NCBI RefSeq assembly: GCF_005519465.1
Contig: NZ_CP027858.1
Coordinates: 6,683,001-6,747,000 of the forward strand
From: Streptomyces clavuligerus
GTDB taxonomy: Bacteria; Actinomycetota; Actinomycetes; Streptomycetales; Streptomycetaceae
Reading direction: 5' to 3'
DNA: 64,000 nt
Part shown: one piece after another, positions 1 to 40,800 of the stretch
How the letters are laid out: each line of letters begins with the position of its first letter
Numbering within the stretch: position 1 is the stretch's first letter
The notes under the pieces: model-generated
Database searches by the model: none
Told to the model about the DNA's origin: nothing
Seen by the model: the letters and a program-made list of their open reading frames with translations, nothing else
Position numbers and translations under genes: made by a program

Positions 1-3000
1 CCGCGCCCCGCATCCCCGTACTCTCCGACCTCACCGGGGAACGGGCCACCGCCGACGAACTGTGCGACCCGGGGTACTGGGTACGCCACGCCCGCGGCAC
101 CGTCCGCTTCTTCGACGGCGTCCGCCGCCTGCTCGCGGAGGGCATCACCGACTGTCTTGAACTCGGCCCCGGCGGTGTGCTCTCCGGCCTCGTACAGGAC
201 TGCCTGTCGCACACCGGCACCGGCACCGGCACCGACGCGGACACCGGCATGTCCGCGGGCGCGGAGAGGGATACCGCCGCCGACTGCCGCGCCGTCCCCC
301 TGCTCCGTGACGGACGCCCCGAGGACGTGGCGGTCGTCGAAGCGCTGGCCCGGCTGTACGTCCGGGGCGTCCCCGTGAACTGGCGCGCCGGGTGGCCCCG
401 TACGGCCGTACCCCACCTCGATCTGCCCACCTACCCCTTTCGGCACCGGCGGTTCTGGCCCGCGTCCCCGGCCGCGCCGCTCCCGCCCGGGGACGGCGCG
501 TCGGAACGCACCGGACGGGCGTATCGCGTCGGCTGGCGCGCCCTGCCCGAACCCGCCGCACCCCGGCTCCACGGCACCTGGCTGCTGATCGCCCCCGGAC
601 CCGCGCGCACCCCCCTCGCCGGGGCGTGCGCCCGCGCCCTGGAGGAACACGGCGCCGCGGTGACCACCGTCCCTGTCCCCGCCGGTACGGACCGATCGGA
701 ACTCGCCACGCTCGTCCGGACGGCCGACGCCACCGGTGTCCTCTCGCTGCTCGCACCCACCGGCGGTCCCGAGGCCACCCTGCTGCTCGTCCAGGCGCTC
801 GGTGACGCGGGCGTCGGAGCCCCGCTGTGGTGCGCCACCACCGGGGCCGTGGCCTGCGGCGACGACGGCCCGCCCGACCCTGTGCAGGCACAGGTCTGGG
901 GCCTGGGGCGGGTCGCCGCCCTGGAGCACCCGGGCCGCTGGGGCGGGCTGGTCGACCTGCCGCCGGACCCCGACGGGCGGGCCCTGCGGCGGCTGTGCGC
1001 CGTCCTGTCCGGAACCGTGCGCGCCGAAGGCGGGGACATCTGCCCCGAGGACCAGGTCGCGATCCGCGCCGACGGCCTCCACGGCCGCCGCCTCCTGCGC
1101 GCCTCCCGCCCCGGCGCGGACACCGGCACCGGCACCCGCGCCTGGCCCCCGCGCGGCACCGTGCTCATCACCGGCGGCACCGGCGGCCTCGGCGCCCAGG
1201 TGGCCCGCCTCCTGGCGAAGAACGGCGCGGGACACCTCGTTCTGACGAGCCGTCGCGGCCCGGACGCCCCCGGCGCCGCCGCGCTCACCGCCGAGCTGAC
1301 CGCCCTCGGCGCGCGGACCACCGTCGTCGCCTGCGATGTCGCCGACCGGTCGGCGCTGCGGGCCGTCGTGGACGACCTGCGGGCCCACGGCGACACCGTA
1401 CGGGCGGTCTTCCACACCGCCGGACTGACCTCGGACACACCGCTCCCGGAGCTGACCCCGGCCCGGTTCGCCGAGGAGACGGCGGCCAAGGTGCGGGGCG
1501 CCACCCACCTCGACGCCCTGTTCGGCGGCGGACCGGACAGCGGACCGGACGGCGGACCACCGCACCGGGCGCGATCGGGTGGCGGCCGACCGGACAGCAG
1601 CGCACCGGACGGCGGACTCGACGCCTTCGTGCTCTTCTCCTCCGTCTCCGCCGTCTGGGGCAGCGGACGCCAGGGCAGCTATGCCGCCGCCAACGCCCAT
1701 CTGGACGCCCTCGCCGAACAGCGGCGCTCCCGGGGGCTCGCCGCGACCTCCGTGGCGTGGGGGCCCTGGGCCGGAGCGGGCATGGCGCACGGGGCCACCG
1801 GCGCGGCCCTGCGCCGCCACGGACTGGTCCCGATGGCCCCCGAAGCGGCGCTGACCGCCCTCCAGGACATCCTGGAACGGGGCGAGAGCGGCACCGTGGT
1901 CGCGGACCTGGACTGGGCGCGCTTCACCCCCGCTTTCACCTCGGCCCGCGTCGGCGCGCTCCTGAGCGAACTGCCCGAGGCCCAAGCCCCCTTCGGACAC
2001 CCGTCCGCGCCGCCGCCCGGCTCCTCGGCGCGGGAGCCGGACGCCGACCCGCCCGCCGCCGTCCGGGCCCGGTGGCGCGCCCGGCTCGCCCCGCTGCCCG
2101 GGCGGGAGCGGCACCGCGCGCTCACCGAATTGGTCCGCACCGAGGCGGCGGCCGTTCTCGGCCATGACACGACCGCGTCGATCGCCGCCGACCGCCCCTT
2201 CCGGGAGATCGGCTTCGACTCGCTCACCGCCGTCGAGCTGCGCGGCCGACTGGCCGGCGCGACCGGTCTGCCCCTGCCCGCCACCACCGTGTTCGACCAT
2301 CCCACGGCCGTCTCCCTCGGCAGCCGCCTGTACGGCGAACTCACCGGAACCGGAACCGGAAGCGAAACGGGAAGCGGAAGCGGAAGCAGCGAGGGCGGCA
2401 CCGGCGGCGAGTCCGGCCCCGCTCCGCTGACCACGCGCAGCGCCGCCGCCCCGCCCCCCACGGCGGAACCGCTCGCCATCATCGGGATGGCCTGCCGATT
2501 CCCCGGCGGCGTCCGCTCCCCGGAAGACCTGTGGAACCTCGTCCTCACGGAGACCGACGCCATCGGCGGCCTGCCCACCGACCGCGGCTGGCCACTGGAC
2601 GCCCTCTACGACCCCGACCCCGAACACGAGGGAACGTTCTACGCCACCGGCGGCGGCTTCCTCGACGGCGCCGGAGACTTCGACGCCGCGTTCTTCGGGA
2701 TCTCCCCGCGCGAGGCGCTGGCCATGGACCCGCAGCAGCGGCTGCTCCTGGAGACCTCCTGGGAGGCCCTCGAACACGCGGGCATCGACCCCCGCTCCGT
2801 CCGCGGCAGCCAGGGCGGCGTCTACCTCGGACTGGCCTCCCAGGGCTACGGCACCGGACCCAAGGACCCCTCCGCCGACGTCGAAGGACATCTGCTCAGC
2901 GGCACCGTGACGAGCGTCGCCTCCGGCCGCGTCGCCTACACCCTGGGCACCGAGGGTCCCGCCGTCACCGTCGAGACCGCCTGCTCCTCCTCCCTGGTCG

Positions 3001-5981
3001 CCCTCCACCTCGCCGGACAGGCGCTGCGCGCGGGGGAGTGCTCCTTCGCGCTCGTCGGCGGCGCCGCCGTCATCGCCTCACCGGACGTCCTCGTCGAGTT
3101 CAGCCGCCAACGCGGGCTGTCGCCCGACGGCCGCTGCCGCCCCTTCGCGGACACCGCCGACGGCACCGGCTGGAGCGAGGGCGTCGGCGTCCTCGTGGTC
3201 GAACCGCTCTGTGACGCGCGGCGCAACGGCCATCCGGTCCTGGCGGTGATCCGTGGGTCCGCCGTCAACCAGGACGGTGCCAGCAACGGTCTCACCGCCC
3301 CCAGCGGCCCCGCCCAGCGGCGCGTACTGCGCCGGGCGCTGGCCGCCGCCGGAGTGACGGCGGCGGACGTCGACCTCGTCGAGGCCCATGGCACCGGCAC
3401 CACCCTGGGCGACCCGATCGAGGCGGGGGCCGTTCTCGCCGTCTACGGGCGGGACCGGCCCGCCGGCCGTCCGCTGTGGCTCGGTTCGCTGAAGTCGAAC
3501 ATCGGCCACACCCAGGCCGCCGCCGGAGTCGCGGGCATCATCAAGACCGTCATGGCCCTGCGGCACGGCGTCCTGCCCCGCAGCCTGCACATCGACCGGC
3601 CCTCCACCGAGGTGGACTGGTCGGCGGGCACCGTACGGCTCCTCACCGAGGCACGCCCCTGGGACACCCCGGCAGGGCCCCGCCGGGCCGGGGTCTCCTC
3701 GTTCGGCATGAGCGGCACCAACGCCCACGTCGTCCTCGAACAGGCCCCCACGGCCGCGCCGGTCACCGATCCTGACGACAGCGGACCGGAGGACGGCCCG
3801 GAGGGTGATCCGGACGCCGGAGCGGGCGCGGGCCCCGCCGGGACCGACACCGCCGTCTGGCTCCTCTCCGCCGCGTCCGGGCCCGCGCTGCGGGCCCAGG
3901 CCCGCCGACTCCTGGAGCACGCTGCGGCCAGGCCCGCTCTGTCCCCCGAGGACATCGCCCACGCCCTCGCCACCACCCGTACCGCCTTCACCCACCGCGC
4001 CGCCGTCCTCGGTGCCACCCGTGACGAACTGCTCTCCGCGCTCGCGGCACTGGACCGGGGCGCCCCCGCGCCCGGAGCCGTGACCGGCCGGGCGGCCGAC
4101 GCCCGAACCGTCTTCGTCTTTCCGGGGCAGGGGTCGCAGTGGTTCGGTATGGGGCGTTCTCTTCTTGCCGGGTCGGTGGTGTTCGCGGAGTGGATCGCTG
4201 CGTGTGAGCGGGCTCTTGTGCCGTTTACGGGTTGGTCGCTGACGGCTGTGTTGCGTGGTGTTCGGGGTGCTCCGTCGTTGGAGCGTGTCGATGTGGTGCA
4301 GCCGGTCCTGTTCGCGGTGATGGTGTCCTTGGCTGAGTTGTGGCGTTCGTGTGGTGTGGTTCCGGACGCGGTTGTCGGTCATTCCCAGGGGGAGATCGCC
4401 GCCGCGTATGTTGCCGGGGCCCTCACCCTCGACGACGCCGCCAGGGTGGTGGCCCTGCGCAGCAGGGAGCTGCTGCGGCTCGCGGGCACGGGCGGCATGG
4501 TCTCCCTCGCCGTCCCGGAGGACCAGGCCCGGCGGCTGGTGCTGCCGCACGGCGAACGGATCGGCGTGGCCGCCGTCAACGGCCCGGAAGCCGTCGTCGT
4601 CGCCGGGGAACCCGCCGCGCTGGACGCCCTGCTGGCCACGTGCGCCCGCGACGGCATACGCGCCCGGCGGCTCCCCGTCGACTACGCCGCCCACTCGGCC
4701 CAGGTCGCCGGAGCGGGCGACGGACTGCGGACCGCCCTCGCCGACCTGCGGCCGCGGCCCTGCGCCATCCCCCTGTGCTCCACAGTGACGGGGGAACCCG
4801 TCGACGGGGCCCGGCTGGACGCGGAGCACTGGTACCGCAATCTGCGCGAGCCGGTCGCGTTCGCCGCCGCCGTCGAGCACCTGATCGCCGCGGGGCACGA
4901 CCTGTTCGTCGAGATCAGCCCCCACCCTGTGCTGACCGCCGCGATCGAGGCGACCGCCGAACGGGCCGGGCGGGACGTCGCCGCCGTCGGCACGCTCCGC
5001 CGCGACGACGGCGGCGGGAACCGGCTGCTGACCTCGCTCGCCGAGGCATGGACCCACGGGGCCCCCGTCACCTGGTCCACGGTCCTGCCCCGCCCCGCGA
5101 CCGCCCACCCCGACCTGCCCACCTACGCCTTCCAGCACGAGCGCTACTGGCTGCCCACCCCCGGCAGATCGGGCCTCGCGCTCCCGCCCCCGCCTGTCTC
5201 CGTCCCCGGCGCTCCGGAGCCGTCCGCCGTGCCTCTGGACGGGACAGCGCCCCTGAACGGAGAAGCGTCCGTAACCGGCGGCGCGCGGGCGGCGGGGGAC
5301 CTTGTCGAAGGCCCCGGCGCCCCGGCGGCCCCCGCCGGAGCATCCGTATCCGTGGCACCGGGCACAACCGGCGCCACGGGCAGCACCGTTGACCCGGCGC
5401 CACCCCGGGGCGAATCTCCCACCGGACCCACCGGACCCACCGGACCCACCGGACCCACCGGACCCACCGGACGCGACGAGGGCGACCGCCGCCGTGCTGT
5501 CCTCGACCTCGTCACCGCGCACACCGCGGCCGTGCTCGGGCACACCAGCCCGGCGGCCGTACGCCCCGGGCGTCCCTTCGCCGAGATCGGGTTCGACTCG
5601 ATGCTCGCCGTCACCCTCAGAAACCGTCTGCGCGACGCGACCGGAGTGCGCATCGCGACCACCGCGGTCTTCGACCACCCCACCCCCGACGCGCTCGCCG
5701 ACCATCTGTACCGACAGCTCCACGAGACAGAGACAGAGACAGCGGCGGCACCGGAGCCGGACCGGCCGGTACTCGTCCAACTGGACCGCCTCGCCGATGC
5801 GCTGGCGACCACCGGCCCGGACACCCCCGGCGCCGACGGGATCGCCACCCGGCTGCGGAACCTGCTGCACGGCTGGACCGCGCGCACGGCACCGGACGAT
5901 CCCACGGCCGGGGCGAGCACCGTCGACACCGCCACCGCCGACGAACTCTTCGAACTGCTCGACAACAACTTCGGGGCCTGA
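1..5981 (+). CDS. bafAI: Type I modular PKS, 3' part (end of module 2 plus module 3)
   Basis: The reading frame is open from position 3, so the gene starts upstream of the window and only its last 1992 residues are visible. Domains in order are the C-terminal part of an AT, KR, ACP, then KS, AT, ACP and a C-terminal docking helix ending [12 protein letters not shown]. The protein would extend a plecomacrolide chain by one malonyl and one methylmalonyl unit; module 3 has no ketoreductase, so its beta-ketone is left intact. That fits C19 of bafilomycin, which becomes the hemiketal carbon. The next PKS gene begins 16 bases after the stop, indicating one transcript. The symbol is inferred from module order over the whole cluster, not from a database match. 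A hygrolidin-type relative is the main alternative. Confidence 0.93.
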   Translation, partial: APRIPVLSDLTGERATADELCDPGYWVRHARGTVRFFDGVRRLLAEGITDCLELGPGGVLSGLVQDCLSHTGTGTGTDADTGMSAGAERDTAADCRAVPLLRDGRPEDVAVVEALARLYVRGVPVNWRAGWPRTAVPHLDLPTYPFRHRRFWPASPAAPLPPGDGASERTGRAYRVGWRALPEPAAPRLHGTWLLIAPGPARTPLAGACARALEEHGAAVTTVPVPAGTDRSELATLVRTADATGVLSLLAPTGGPEATLLLVQALGDAGVGAPLWCATTGAVACGDDGPPDPVQAQVWGLGRVAALEHPGRWGGLVDLPPDPDGRALRRLCAVLSGTVRAEGGDICPEDQVAIRADGLHGRRLLRASRPGADTGTGTRAWPPRGTVLITGGTGGLGAQVARLLAKNGAGHLVLTSRRGPDAPGAAALTAELTALGARTTVVACDVADRSALRAVVDDLRAHGDTVRAVFHTAGLTSDTPLPELTPARFAEETAAKVRGATHLDALFGGGPDSGPDGGPPHRARSGGGRPDSSAPDGGLDAFVLFSSVSAVWGSGRQGSYAAANAHLDALAEQRRSRGLAATSVAWGPWAGAGMAHGATGAALRRHGLVPMAPEAALTALQDILERGESGTVVADLDWARFTPAFTSARVGALLSELPEAQAPFGHPSAPPPGSSAREPDADPPAAVRARWRARLAPLPGRERHRALTELVRTEAAAVLGHDTTASIAADRPFREIGFDSLTAVELRGRLAGATGLPLPATTVFDHPTAVSLGSRLYGELTGTGTGSETGSGSGSSEGGTGGESGPAPLTTRSAAAPPPTAEPLAIIGMACRFPGGVRSPEDLWNLVLTETDAIGGLPTDRGWPLDALYDPDPEHEGTFYATGGGFLDGAGDFDAAFFGISPREALAMDPQQRLLLETSWEALEHAGIDPRSVRGSQGGVYLGLASQGYGTGPKDPSADVEGHLLSGTVTSVASGRVAYTLGTEGPAVTVETACSSSLVALHLAGQALRAGECSFALVGGAAVIASPDVLVEFSRQRGLSPDGRCRPFADTADGTGWSEGVGVLVVEPLCDARRNGHPVLAVIRGSAVNQDGASNGLTAPSGPAQRRVLRRALAAAGVTAADVDLVEAHGTGTTLGDPIEAGAVLAVYGRDRPAGRPLWLGSLKSNIGHTQAAAGVAGIIKTVMALRHGVLPRSLHIDRPSTEVDWSAGTVRLLTEARPWDTPAGPRRAGVSSFGMSGTNAHVVLEQAPTAAPVTDPDDSGPEDGPEGDPDAGAGAGPAGTDTAVWLLSAASGPALRAQARRLLEHAAARPALSPEDIAHALATTRTAFTHRAAVLGATRDELLSALAALDRGAPAPGAVTGRAADARTVFVFPGQGSQWFGMGRSLLAGSVVFAEWIAACERALVPFTGWSLTAVLRGVRGAPSLERVDVVQPVLFAVMVSLAELWRSCGVVPDAVVGHSQGEIAAAYVAGALTLDDAARVVALRSRELLRLAGTGGMVSLAVPEDQARRLVLPHGERIGVAAVNGPEAVVVAGEPAALDALLATCARDGIRARRLPVDYAAHSAQVAGAGDGLRTALADLRPRPCAIPLCSTVTGEPVDGARLDAEHWYRNLREPVAFAAAVEHLIAAGHDLFVEISPHPVLTAAIEATAERAGRDVAAVGTLRRDDGGGNRLLTSLAEAWTHGAPVTWSTVLPRPATAHPDLPTYAFQHERYWLPTPGRSGLALPPPPVSVPGAPEPSAVPLDGTAPLNGEASVTGGARAAGDLVEGPGAPAAPAGASVSVAPGTTGATGSTVDPAPPRGESPTGPTGPTGPTGPTGPTGRDEGDRRRAVLDLVTAHTAAVLGHTSPAAVRPGRPFAEIGFDSMLAVTLRNRLRDATGVRIATTAVFDHPTPDALADHLYRQLHETETETAAAPEPDRPVLVQLDRLADALATTGPDTPGADGIATRLRNLLHGWTARTAPDDPTAGASTVDTATADELFELLDNNFGA
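3..2350 (+). other. PKS module 2 (partial): AT(malonyl)-KR-ACP
   Basis: The AT tail (3-460) carries the run [12 protein letters not shown], almost the same as in the malonyl-type AT of module 6, so malonyl is inferred; the catalytic part lies upstream. The KR spans about 520-1990, with the NADPH motif TGGTGGLG near 1165 and the catalytic run SYAAAN near 1675. It has no LDD motif but has Trp in VWGSGRQ with Gln three residues before the catalytic Tyr, the pattern of an A1-type KR giving an L-hydroxyl. The ACP has GFDSL near 2212. Expected product step: C21 hydroxyl. Confidence 0.85.
4107..4463 (+). repeat. AT tract shared with module 4 (pair M3/M4, copy 1)
   Basis: These 357 bases are nearly identical and gap-free with 7750-8106, covering the 5' half of the AT through the GHSQGE motif. 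GC at third positions is visibly lower here than in the flanks. Similarity drops abruptly after the LRS codons, as expected for gene conversion or domain duplication. Confidence 0.85.
5421..5470 (+). repeat. 9-bp tandem repeat coding a Thr-Gly-Pro linker
   Basis: Five exact copies of ACCGGACCC plus a partial sixth encode (TGP)n in the AT-ACP linker of module 3. The repeat is in frame, so copy-number change would alter linker length without breaking the protein. A related 18-bp repeat lies near the end of bafAIII. Confidence 0.9.
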
Positions 5982-5997
5982 GGGAGAGCCGGAAGCC

Positions 5998-22398
<16,401 letters not shown>

Positions 22399-22452
22399 CA
22401 CCGCCCGAGCCCGCCTCCCGCCGACTCCGCGCACAAAAGGTGACGATGCACG

Positions 22453-34779
<12,327 letters not shown>

Positions 34780-34825
34780 CCCCCGTACGGATCGTGACGG
34801 CCGGCCGGAGCGACGGAGGAACCCG

Positions 34826-37800
34826 GTGAACGAGACAGCGAACGCGCACAACAACGAACACGCGAATGCGAACGAGCGGAAACTGCGCGACTACCTCAAT
34901 CGTGTCACCATCGACCTGCGCGACACCCGCCGCAGACTGCGGGATACCGAGGCCAGGCACCAGGAGCCCATCGCCGTCGTCTCGATGAGCTGCCGCTTCC
35001 CCGGCGGCGTCCGCACCCCCGAAGAACTCTGGGACCTCCTGGTCGCGGGCCGCGACACGGTGACCGGCGTCCCCGGCGACCGGGGCTGGGACACCGAACG
35101 GCTGCACGCGGGCGGCGTCCCCTGCCGGGGCGCGTTCATCGACGGCGCCGCCGACTTCGACGCCGACTTCTTCGCCGTCTCCCCGCACGAGGCCGTCGCC
35201 ATGGACCCGCAGCAACGGCTGCTTCTCCAGGCCGCCTGGGAGGCCGTCGAACGCGCCGGCATCGACCCTGCCGCTCTGCGCACCACCCGCACCGGAGTGT
35301 TCGCCGCCGCCATCGACCAGGGCTACGCGCAACTGGGCACCGGTGCCCCCGACACCGTCCAGGGCTTCCTGATGACGGGCAACTCGATGAGCGTCATGTC
35401 CGGGAGGGTGGCCTACGCCCTGGGACTCGAAGGCCCCGCCGTCACCGTCGACACCGCGTGCTCGGCCTCCCTCGTCGCCCTCCACCAGGCGGCACGGGCC
35501 CTGCGCGCGGGGGAGTGCGTGCTCGCCCTGGTCGGCGGGGTGACGGTGATGTCCCGGCCGTCCGTGTTCACCGAGTTCAGCCGCCAGGGCGCCATGTCCG
35601 CCGACGGCCGCTGCAAACCGTTCTCCGCCTCCGCCGACGGCACGGGCTGGGGCGAGGGCGTCGGGATGCTGCTGCTGGAACGGTTGTCGGATGCGCGCCG
35701 CAATGGTCATCCGGTGCTCGCGGTGGTCCGTGGTTCCGCTGTCAACCAGGACGGTGCCTCGAACGGTCTCACCGCGCCCAATGGGCCGTCCCAGCAGCGG
35801 GTGATCCGCGCCGCGCTGGCCGACGCGGGACTGACCGCCGCCGACATCGACGCCGTGGAGGCGCACGGCACCGGAACACGGCTCGGCGACCCCATCGAGG
35901 CCGACGCCCTGCTCGCGACCTATGGACGCGACCGCCCCACCGACCATCCACTGTGGGTGGGTTCCGTCAAGTCCAATATCGGCCACACCCAGGCCGCCGC
36001 CGGGATCGCGGGTGTCATCAAGACGGTGCTCGCCCTGCGCCACGGACTGCTCCCGCGCAGCCTCCACATCACCGAGCCGACACCGCACGCCGACTGGACG
36101 GCGGGCTCCGTCGCGCTCCTCACCGAGGCCAGGCCCTGGCCCGGAAGCGGCAGGCCGCGCCGGGCAGGCGTCTCCTCGTTCGGCATGAGCGGCACCAACG
36201 CCCACGTCATCGTCGAACAGGCGCCCCCGAACGGTGCAGCCGACGGGCCGGACGGCGCCGACGGGACGGGCGAGGACGGCCGGGAGCCCGAGGGCCCCGC
36301 AACCGCCCCGGACGGCTGGACGGCCGTCCCCTGCGTCCTCTCGGGCCGCACCGCCGCCGCCCTTCGAGATCAGGCCATACGTCTCGACGCCCGCCTCGCG
36401 GCCGACCCCGCAGCCCGCACCGCCGACATCGGCTTCTCCCTCGCCACGACCCGCACCGCCTTCGAACACCGCGCCGTCGTCCTGGCCGCCGGCCCCGCGG
36501 AACTCCGCGCCGGGGCTGCCGCGCTGACCCGGGCGGAGGGCGCGACCGGTGACCAGCCCCACGTCGGCAGCGGTACCGGCCCAAGCACTGGCCCAAGCAC
36601 CGGCCCAGGGGCCGGACCACGGAACGAACAACAGAACGGGCAGCGGAACAAGTCATGGAACAAGCCGCAGGACGGGACGAGTGCGGCGACGGTGGTGATC
36701 ACGGGCTGCACCGCACCGCACCCCCGCCGCGTGGCCCTGGTCTTCCCCGGTCAGGGTGGTCAGTGGCCGGGTATGGGCAGTGAGCTTCTGGACAGTTCAC
36801 CGGTGTTCGCCGCCTCGTTGGTGGCGTGTGCGGACGCCCTGGCGCCATATGTCGACTGGTCGCTTCTCGATGTCGTCCGTGGTGCGGTGGGTGCGCCCGG
36901 TCTCGACCGGGTGGACGTCGTCCAGCCCGCCCTGTTCGCCGTGATGCTGTCGCTGGCGGAGCTGTGGCGCTCCTGGGGAGTGGAACCCGATGCCGTCGTC
37001 GGCCACAGTCAGGGCGAGATCGCCGCCGCCGTGGTGGCCGGAGCGCTGTCCCTGGAGGACGGGGCGAAGGTCGTCGCGCTGCGCAGCCGGGCGATCGCCT
37101 CACTGGCCGGAAAGGGCGGCATGGTCTCCCTCGCCCTGCCCCGCGACCGCGCGGAGAAGGAGATCGCCCCCTGGGGCGGCCGGATCGCGGTCGCCGCCGT
37201 CAACGGCCCCGCCGCCGTGGTGGTCTCCGGCGACCGCGAGGCCCTCGACCTGCTCCTGGCCGCCTGCGGGCCACGTGGCATCCGGGCCCGGGACCTCCCC
37301 GTCGACTACGCCTCCCACTCGGTCCACGTCGAACGCGTCCGGGACGAGCTGCTGACCGCCCTCACCGGGATCACCCCCCGGTCGGCCCGGATACCGCTGT
37401 ACTCCACGGTCACCGGGGACCGGCTGGACACCGCCACGATGGACGCCGGGTACTGGTACCGGAACCTCCGCCGGACCGTACGGTTCGACACCGCCGTGCG
37501 CGCCCTCCTCCGGCAGGGCCACGACACCTTTGTGGAGGTCTCCCCGCACCCGGTCCTCACCGTCCCCGTCGCGGACACAGCCGATGACGCAGCCGAGGAC
37601 ACGGGCGCCGAGGACACCGCCGCAGAAGCCACAGAAGCCGCAGGAGCCGTAGGAACCGCCACCACCGTCGTCACCGGCACCCTGCGCCGCGACGAGGGTG
37701 ACCTGCGCCGCGCCCTGACCTCGGCGGCCGAACTGTGGGTCCACGGCACCCCGGTGGACTGGCACAGGGTCTTCGACGGCTCCGGGGCCCGCCGCGTCGA

Positions 37801-40800
37801 CCTGCCCACCTACCCCTTCCAACAGCGCCGCCACTGGCTGGAACCCAGCGCGCCCGACACCGTGGGGACCACCGAGGACAGTGCCTTCTGGGACCTCGTG
37901 GAACGCGACGACCTGACCGGGGCCGCCGACGCCCTCGCCGTCGACACCGGCCCCCTCGGTCAGGTGCTCCCCGCCCTGCGCACCTGGCGCACACGCCACC
38001 GCGAGACCTCCGCCGCCGACACCTGGCGCTACCGCGTCGACTGGCAGCCCCTGCCCGACCCACCGGCCACCACCCTCACCGGCACCTGGCTCGTCCTCCT
38101 CCCCACCGGACACACCACCCGCCCGACGGCATCGGCAGCCGCCCGCGCCCTCACCGAACACGGCGCCGACGTCCTCACCGCCGAGGCCGGGCCGGGAATC
38201 CTCACCACAGGGGATGCCGAGCACAACGGCGAAGGCAGCCGCGCGGGCGACGACGACAGCCGGTTCCGGCTCGCCGCCACGATCGAAGCGGCCTGCGGTG
38301 AACGTTCCCTGAGCGGTGTCCTGTCGCTGCTGGCGCTCGACAGCCGCCCCCACCCCCGTCACCCCGCGCTGCCCACCGGAACCGCCCTCACTCTTGTCCT
38401 TGTCCAGGCCCTGGGCGACCTCGGGGTCACCGCACCCCTGTGGTGTGTGACCACAGGCGCCGTCTCCACCGGCCCCGACGACCCGCTCACGGCACCGGAC
38501 CAGGCCCTTGTCTGGGGCACCGGCATGGTCGCCGCCCTCGAACACCCGGCGCGCTGGGGCGGCCTCGTCGATCTGCCCCCGCAGCCCGACCACCGGACCC
38601 GTGAACGCCTGTGCGCGGCGCTCTCCCGGGTGACCACCGGGGGGACCGGGGCCGGGACCGGGACCGAGGACCAGCTCGCGATACGCCCTGCCGGCCTGCT
38701 GGCCCGCCGCCTGGTCCGCGCACCCCGCCGTACTCCCCGCAGCGGACACCCGTGGCAGCCCCGTGGCACGGTCCTGCTGACCGGTGGCACCGGTGCGATC
38801 GGCCCGCACATCGCCCGCTGGCTGGCCCGCGGCGGCGCCGACCACCTCGTCCTGCCCGGCCGCCGGGGCGCGGAGGCGCCCGGCGCGGCGGAACTCTCCA
38901 CGGAGCTGGCCGGACACGGCACCCGCCTCACCTTCCCCGTCTGCGACCTCGCCGACCGCGAACAGACCGAACGGCTGCTTGCCGGACTCGAAGCGCAGGG
39001 CACCCCCGTCACCGCCGTCGTCCACGCCGCGGCCCGGATCGCCCTCGCCCCCCTCGACACCGTCTCCGTCGCGGAGTTCGCCGACACGGTCGCCGCCAAA
39101 GCCGCCGGAGCACGTCACCTCGACGCCCTCCTCGACCGCGAACTGGACGCGTTCGTCCTCTTCTCCTCGATCGCGGGAGTCTGGGGCAGCGGCGACCACG
39201 GCGCCTACTCGGCCGCCAACGCCTACCTGGACGCCCTGGCCCACCGCCGCCGCGGACGCGGCCTGACCGCCACCACCGTCGACTGGGGCGTCTGGCGGCC
39301 CCGCACCCACCGGCCACCCGCCGACGCGGGGTCCGACCTCTTCAACCTCGAAGAACACGGGGTCCCCCGCATCGACCCCGAACGCGCCATAACCGCCCTC
39401 CAGCAGATCCTGGACGACGACGAAACCCACCTCGCGGTCGCCGACGTGGACTGGGAACGCTTCGCCCCCGTCTTCACCTCCAGCCGCCCCAGCCCCCTGA
39501 TCCACGGCGTCCCCGAGGCCCGCCGCGCCCTGTCCGCCCCGCCGTCCGCCGCCCCGGCACCCGCCGCCTCCGCGCTCCGTGAACGCCTCACCGCACTCCG
39601 CCCCGCCGACCGCTCCCGTCTGCTGCTCGACCTCGTCCGCGGCCACGCCGCCGCCGTCCTCGGCCACGACTCCACCGAGGCCGTACCACCGGGCAGGGCC
39701 TTCCAGGAGCTGGGCTTCGCCTCACTGACCGCCGTGGAACTGCGCAACCGGCTCACCACCGCCACCGGTCTGCGGCTGCCCTCCACCCTGGTCTACGACC
39801 ACCCCTCCGCCACCGCGCTCGCCGCCCACCTCGCCACCCTCCTGCTGGACGGCATCGACAGCACCCCGCCCCCCGGTGACGGGACCGCCCCGGTACCGAA
39901 TGGCAGCCAACAGGACGACAGCCAACAGGGCGACAGAGAACGGGGCGGCAGGCATCGGGACGACCCCGTCGCGATCGTCTCCATGGGCTGCCGCCTCCCC
40001 GGGGGCATCACCACCCCCGATCAGCTCTGGAAACTGCTCGTCGACCAAGGCGACGCGATCTCCACGTTCCCGACGGGCCGCGGCTGGGACCTGGACGAGC
40101 TGTACGACCCTGACCCCGACCACCCCGGCACGGTCACCACCCGCCACGGTGGTTTCCTCCACGACGCCGACCTCTTCGACGCCGCTTTCTTCGGCGTCTC
40201 GCCCCGCGAGGCCGTCGCGATGGACCCGCAGCAGCGGCTGCTCCTGGAGACCACGTGGGAGGCGATCGAACGCGCGGGCATCGACCCCACGGCCCTGCGC
40301 GGCAGCCGCACCGGCGTCTTCACCGGCGTCAACTACAGCGACTACGCCTCCGCCGTGGCCCGCTCCGCCCAGGGCGACGGACACCTTCTCACCGGCAGCG
40401 CCCCCAGCGTGGTTTCCGGCCGGGTCGCCTACACCCTCGGCCTGGAGGGGCCCGCGATCACCGTCGACACCGCCTGCTCCTCCTCGCTGGTCGCCCTGCA
40501 CCTCGCAGTCCGCGCGCTGCGCGCGGGTGACTGCTCGCTCGCCCTGGTCGGCGGAGTGACCGTCATGTCCACCCCCGGCGCGCTTGTCAGCTTCTCCCGT
40601 CAGCGGGGGCTCGCCGCCGACGGCCGGTGCAAGGCGTTCGCGGACAGTGCCGACGGCATGGGCATGAGCGAGGGAGCCGGTGTCCTCCTCGTCGAACGGC
40701 TCTCGGATGCGCGCCGCAACGGTCATCCGGTGCTCGCGGTGGTCCGTGGTTCCGCTGTCAACCAGGACGGTGCCTCGAACGGTCTCACCGCGCCCAATGG

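Larger units (their letters stand above)
2466..5730 (+). other. PKS module 3: KS-AT(methylmalonyl)-ACP, non-reducing
   Basis: The KS (2466-3744) keeps TACSSS (Cys codon 2982), EAHGTGT and KSNIGHT. The AT (4107-5155) has GHSQGE with catalytic Ser at 4384 and YAAHS instead of the usual YASH; GHSQ plus this loop points to methylmalonyl. Only about 110 residues of Pro/Gly/Thr-rich linker separate the AT from the ACP (about 5500-5730, GFDSM), so there is no room for a KR. The ketone should survive. Confidence 0.9.

Noticed and set aside
5421..5470. CRISPR-like direct repeats (also 34453-34524 and 45624-45659)
   Set aside because: Units are 9-18 bp without spacers; the first two lie in coding linkers. 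They are tandem repeats, not CRISPR arrays.
5160..5500. Degenerate KR in module 3
   Set aside because: The AT-ACP gap is only about 110 residues of Pro/Gly/Thr linker with no Rossmann or YxxxN motif, so the KR is absent rather than inactive.
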